Shown in pieces: positions 61,185-64,000 of a DNA stretch of 64,000 nucleotides; position 1 is the stretch's first letter; each line of letters opens with the position of its first letter. Location: the NCBI RefSeq assembly GCF_030159895.1, contig NZ_BSNI01000002.1:62001-126000 (forward strand), given 5' to 3'. The DNA comes from Maritalea porphyrae (GTDB lineage: Bacteria > Pseudomonadota > Alphaproteobacteria > Rhizobiales > Devosiaceae). A program made the position numbers and the translations under genes. The notes beneath the pieces are model-generated. The model did not search any database and had not been told where the DNA came from. It worked only from the letters and a program-made list of their open reading frames with translations.

Positions 61185-62513
61185 TGCGTCTTGTTTGGCA
61201 CGCAAGCCAACAATCGCTTGTGCGGCGTCAGGCTGACAATTGGCATAAGTGATCAACTCACCTTTTTTAATCGAGGCGGTGGCAACACCGCCTTCGATTA
61301 GACCGCATGGCACTGCCTTGGCCGCGCGCGCATCAGCTGCAGTCATCGTCCAAGAGCGGTAGCAATATTGGCCAATCGCATCGAACTTCTCACCCGCCGC
61401 CATATCTTTCTTGGCCAACGCACAAACCTCTGCCACTGGCACATCAAGCGGCTGCATATCAACCTGCCCATAAAGCGCAACTCGCGCGCAAGAAAGCGGC
61501 ACTTCCAAACTTGTCAGATGGAATGGACGGTAAAGAGTGAAGTAAGGACCCCGCCCGACTTTGAGGTCCGCCATGCGCTCATGAATGCGCTCATGCGGTG
61601 CCTTCACGACCACAAAAACGCCCGGCGCCACACCCTTGCCGATCGTATAATCAACCCGTCCAACGTCCGACAAGATGCCCCCATCCGCTGCAGGAATCAG
61701 AATATCCTCAAGCGTATCAAGTGTTGCTTGAGGACCATGCATACCCGGCTTGTCGGGCACCATTCCTGTGGCGTTGGCAAGAGCCGCCATTTCCACCATG
61801 GTTTTTGAACCATCCACAAATTCCACCAACATGCGTGGGTTCATATTGCGTTCAATGGCTTCTTTCTCGTAATCGTCGGGCACCGCATCAACGTTCAAGG
61901 GGTTATTCTTGCCTTTGCCCGCAGACACGATCGGCAAACCCAACGCGTTGGCAAAATCGATCAACTCCATAATCGATGAAGGCTCATCACCTGCGCCAAC
62001 GGTGTAGATCAAACCAAGCTCTTGCGCACGCCGCTTTAGATAGGCACCGACCGTTACGTCAGCTTCCACATTCATCATAATGAGGTGCTTGCCTGCTTCC
62101 AGCGCCTGCAACCCGATGTCTGCACCAACACTTGGCTTACCCGTTGCCTCAACAACTTGTGCAATCAATTCGTTATTCGCCACCAGTGCTGCATCGGTGC
62201 AAATGGCAATTTTGCCCATTTCGATGGCTCTAGTTATTGCAGCGTCATTTTCGCAAACGACTGCATTGTCCCGATCACCATAGGCAATTTGCACGGCTTT
62301 CAGTGCGTTCTCAGCATTGCGAACCGCAACTGCGCCGATCCGCAAGCCACGCATCCGCGCCACCTGCATAATCAAATCGGTGCCCATTTCGCCGGCACCA
62401 ATCAATCCGATCAGCACCTCTTTACCTTCATTTTCCAACCGCAACAAATCGCGGCTCAACCCCGTCAAACTTTCAGGGGGCATTTGAAAAACTGAAGATG
62501 GCGAATGCGACAT
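61167..62513 (-). CDS. NAD(P)-dependent oxidoreductase with SAF domain
   Basis: A 448-aa protein: an N-terminal Rossmann domain (EVLIGLIGAGEMGTDLIM, then KPSVGADIGLQALEAGKH), a middle homoserine-dehydrogenase-like region (GDEPSSIMELIDFANALG), and a C-terminal SAF module (YCYRSWTMTAADARAAKAVP, then GVATASIKKGELI). Such proteins are often named NAD(P)H-dependent oxidoreductase or FlgA-like; the substrate is not known. The start is ATG 62513 with AAGGTG upstream. Its 3' end overlaps znuA by 18 bases on the opposite strand. Confidence 0.78.
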   Translation of the reverse strand: MSHSPSSVFQMPPESLTGLSRDLLRLENEGKEVLIGLIGAGEMGTDLIMQVARMRGLRIGAVAVRNAENALKAVQIAYGDRDNAVVCENDAAITRAIEMGKIAICTDAALVANNELIAQVVEATGKPSVGADIGLQALEAGKHLIMMNVEADVTVGAYLKRRAQELGLIYTVGAGDEPSSIMELIDFANALGLPIVSAGKGKNNPLNVDAVPDDYEKEAIERNMNPRMLVEFVDGSKTMVEMAALANATGMVPDKPGMHGPQATLDTLEDILIPAADGGILSDVGRVDYTIGKGVAPGVFVVVKAPHERIHERMADLKVGRGPYFTLYRPFHLTSLEVPLSCARVALYGQVDMQPLDVPVAEVCALAKKDMAAGEKFDAIGQYCYRSWTMTAADARAAKAVPCGLIEGGVATASIKKGELITYANCQPDAAQAIVGLRAKQDALLGLA

Positions 62514-62667
62514 AGAAAGCACCTTGGTGTTCGTTTGGCTGCCTTTTATCCCAGCAATCGCCACTTGGCGATAGTTGGCATCAACAAATTGTCACCAGCC
62601 AACACTTGTTTATGAAGCGAATGAGGGGCAGTTTGAGCCCAAAGCAAATCAAATTTGGGGATCAACA

Positions 62668-63219
62668 ATGATCGCAAAGCCGCAAGATATTATCCAATTC
62701 TGGTTCAAGGACCACGGACCCAAAGACTGGTTTTCAGGTGGCGAGGAATTCGACAAAGAAATCGTCGACAAATTCAGCGACACGCATGCCGCAGCGCACA
62801 AAGGTGAATTATTTTGGTGGCGTACATCACCAGAAAACCGCTTGGCTGAAATCATCGTGCTCGATCAATTTACCCGCCAGATCTACCGCAAGGACCCACG
62901 TGCTTTTGCCTGCGATCCAATCGCCCTCACTCTAGCGCAAGAAATGGTCATTCGCGGCGACGATCAAAAACTGCCTGAGGATTGGCGAACCTTTGCTTAT
63001 ATGCCCTATATGCATTGCGAAAGCTTAGCCGTACATGATGAAGCCATGAAACTATTTGGTGCCTTGCCCGGTGAGAACAGCCAAGAATATGAAATCAAGC
63101 ACCGCGACATGATTGAGAAATTTGGTCGCTATCCTTATCGCAACGCCGTGTTGGGCCGTAAGAATACACCAGAAGAGGATGAATTCTTATCCGGCGACCA
63201 CGATAGCTTCGGCCAATAA
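62668..63219 (+). CDS. DUF924 family protein
   Basis: A 183-aa all-helical TPR-like protein. It shows the family pattern IIQFWFKDHGPKDWF, then VLDQFTRQIYRKDPRAFA with DQFxRxxY, LALAQE-like LTLAQEMVIRG and a C-terminal FGRYPYRNAVLGR. The function of DUF924 is unknown. The ATG at 62668 follows GGGGATC; 31 upstream codons in frame are not family-like. Confidence 0.9.
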   Translation: MIAKPQDIIQFWFKDHGPKDWFSGGEEFDKEIVDKFSDTHAAAHKGELFWWRTSPENRLAEIIVLDQFTRQIYRKDPRAFACDPIALTLAQEMVIRGDDQKLPEDWRTFAYMPYMHCESLAVHDEAMKLFGALPGENSQEYEIKHRDMIEKFGRYPYRNAVLGRKNTPEEDEFLSGDHDSFGQ

Positions 63220-63264
63220 GGGCATTTGTCAAAACCGGGTCGCGCAAAGCGCCAAAACATAGTT

Positions 63265-63295
63265 GGGTCTCCACCAATAAATCTTGAGGAGACCC
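63265..63295 (+). promoter_or_regulatory. leader hairpin masking the ribosome site of the DUF1203 gene
   Basis: GGGTCTCC (63265-63272) pairs with GGAGACCC (63288-63295) around a 15-base loop. The 3' strand overlaps the GAGGAG ribosome site of the gene starting at 63300, so the hairpin could lower translation until opened. Confidence 0.5.
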
Positions 63296-63299
63296 TAAT

Positions 63300-63776
63300 A
63301 TGCCAAACATCAAGTTCACCCCAATTCCAACAGCAGACGCCCAAAACTGGTGGGACGGCAGAACCGATGCTTATGGGCAAACGCTTGAGCGCCGCATTTC
63401 CGATGGTAGCGCCCCGTGCCGCCATTGCCTGAAAAACATTGAAAAAGGCAAACCCGTCCTGCTCGGCGCATACAAACCATTTTCAACCACAGGCCATTTC
63501 ACTGAAACCGGCCCCATCTTCATTTGTGGCGAGCCTTGCGATCCGTTTGCCGGCGCAGCTAACCAATTGCCACCTGTTGTTGAGACGCGCGAACAATTCA
63601 TGATTCGCGGCTATTCAAACGACGAAAAGATCGATTATCGCACCGGACAGATTGTAAATGTGTCGGAACTCAAATCCGTCACTGATATGATCTTCTCTCA
63701 CAATGACGTTGCCTTCATCCATCTTAGGTCTGCGGCTTACACCTGTTTTACAACCCGAATTGATCGATCGGAATAG
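63300..63776 (+). CDS. DUF1203 domain-containing protein
   Basis: A 158-aa protein of the DUF1203 family with a cysteine-bearing CRHCLKNIEKGKPVLLGAY motif (about residues 40-58) and GPIFICGEPCDPF further on. The spaced Cys residues suggest a metal site, but the function is unknown. A good GAGGAG site precedes the ATG at 63300, located inside the leader hairpin. A terminator follows about 40 bases after the stop. Confidence 0.85.
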   Translation: MPNIKFTPIPTADAQNWWDGRTDAYGQTLERRISDGSAPCRHCLKNIEKGKPVLLGAYKPFSTTGHFTETGPIFICGEPCDPFAGAANQLPPVVETREQFMIRGYSNDEKIDYRTGQIVNVSELKSVTDMIFSHNDVAFIHLRSAAYTCFTTRIDRSE

Positions 63777-63815
63777 ATCTAAATTCCGCCCCTTTTTTAG
63801 TTCAAACATGGGCAG

Positions 63816-63843
63816 CAGCCAGAGTTCCCTCTGGCTGTTTTTA
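63816..63843 (+). terminator. terminator after the DUF1203 gene
   Basis: CAGCCAGAG (63816-63824) pairs with CTCTGGCTG (63829-63837), loop TTCC, followed by TTTTTATT. A clear intrinsic terminator. Confidence 0.88.
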
Positions 63844-63892
63844 TTATGCTCTGGTAAGAGCGTTCAACTGATCAAAGCCTTGCGGGGGCATC

Positions 63893-64000
63893 ATGCTTAG
63901 AATTCTTTTTGTACTTAGTTTGTTTTTGCCATTGGCCGGTTGCCTGGGCACCACCTCGCCTTTACCCGTTGGACTAACAGCCTCAATGGCACGCCCTGGT
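63893..64000 (+). CDS. lipoprotein, 5' part only
   Basis: ATG 63893 with a GGGGG run just upstream opens a frame that runs off the window. The first residues form a lipoprotein signal, LSLFLPLAGC with lipobox LAGC (Cys17), followed by a Gly/Thr/Pro-rich linker. Only 36 codons are visible, so the family cannot be named. Confidence 0.65.
   Translation, partial: MLRILFVLSLFLPLAGCLGTTSPLPVGLTASMARPG

Noticed and set aside
1-64000. CRISPR arrays, rRNA operons, insertion sequences
   Set aside because: No regularly spaced repeats, rRNA-like stretches or transposase genes were seen in the window.

Overview
The window is about 64 kb from the chromosome of an alphaproteobacterium, most likely a member of Hyphomicrobiales with a medium G+C content. 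A marine Devosiaceae-type organism is a reasonable guess, but it rests on gene order and family composition read by eye, not on a tree. Supporting signs are the runs xerD / 49-aa membrane protein / aroK-aroB-CNNM; bolA / J-domain protein / cobS-cobT; rpmB / DUF3108 / Suv3-like helicase / S4 protein / fdxA / carD; and znuCB-zur divergent from znuA.

Layout. 1-3.2 kb: small enzymes (methyltransferases, a PTP-like phosphatase, a VOC protein, a uracil-DNA glycosylase). 3.3-7.6 kb: an SLC13-type permease, two acetyltransferase-like proteins and an L,D-transpeptidase lipoprotein. 7.7-13 kb: accA, xerD, a small membrane protein, and the aroK-aroB-CNNM operon. 13-20.9 kb: a GGDEF-EAL protein, BolA, a J-domain protein, the aerobic cobaltochelatase subunits CobS/CobT, a phytase-like secreted protein and an M42 peptidase ending in a strong terminator. 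21-32.1 kb: an isomerase, GNAT-YoaP, a YhhQ transporter, L28, DUF3108, a large Suv3-like helicase, an S4 protein, FdxA, CarD, an M48 protease and a nuclease. 32.2-53.1 kb: tRNA-Arg(CCT) followed by a genomic island. 53.3-64 kb: purU, a serralysin-like RTX protease, a PAS-GGDEF protein, a zinc-uptake locus with zur and a 5-formyl-THF cyclo-ligase, a SAF-domain oxidoreductase, DUF924, DUF1203 and the start of a lipoprotein.

The main discovery is the island. A 49-bp copy of the 3' part of tRNA-Arg(CCT), from the anticodon arm to the CCA end, recurs 20.8 kb away. The two copies bound a coherent oligogalacturonide/uronate catabolic island. Just inside the right copy lies a decayed fragment resembling the N-terminus of a tyrosine integrase, and no intact integrase is present, so the island looks fixed. 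It encodes a CUT1 ABC importer, three apparently cytoplasmic glycosidases (GH28, GH105 and a GH4 protein with a CHEV motif pointing to alpha-galacturonidase), a TRAP transporter, and two converging routes to 2-keto-3-deoxygluconate: KdgF-KduI-KduD for unsaturated uronate, and UxaC-reductase-UxaA/UxuA for galacturonate and glucuronate. AraC and GntR/FCD regulators sit on the plus strand opposite two long minus-strand operons. No secreted pectinase or outer-membrane porin is encoded, which suggests scavenging of short oligomers released by other organisms.

In the zinc locus, two similar palindromes between znuC and znuA are probable Zur operators. The Fur-family gene is translationally coupled to 5-formyltetrahydrofolate cyclo-ligase.
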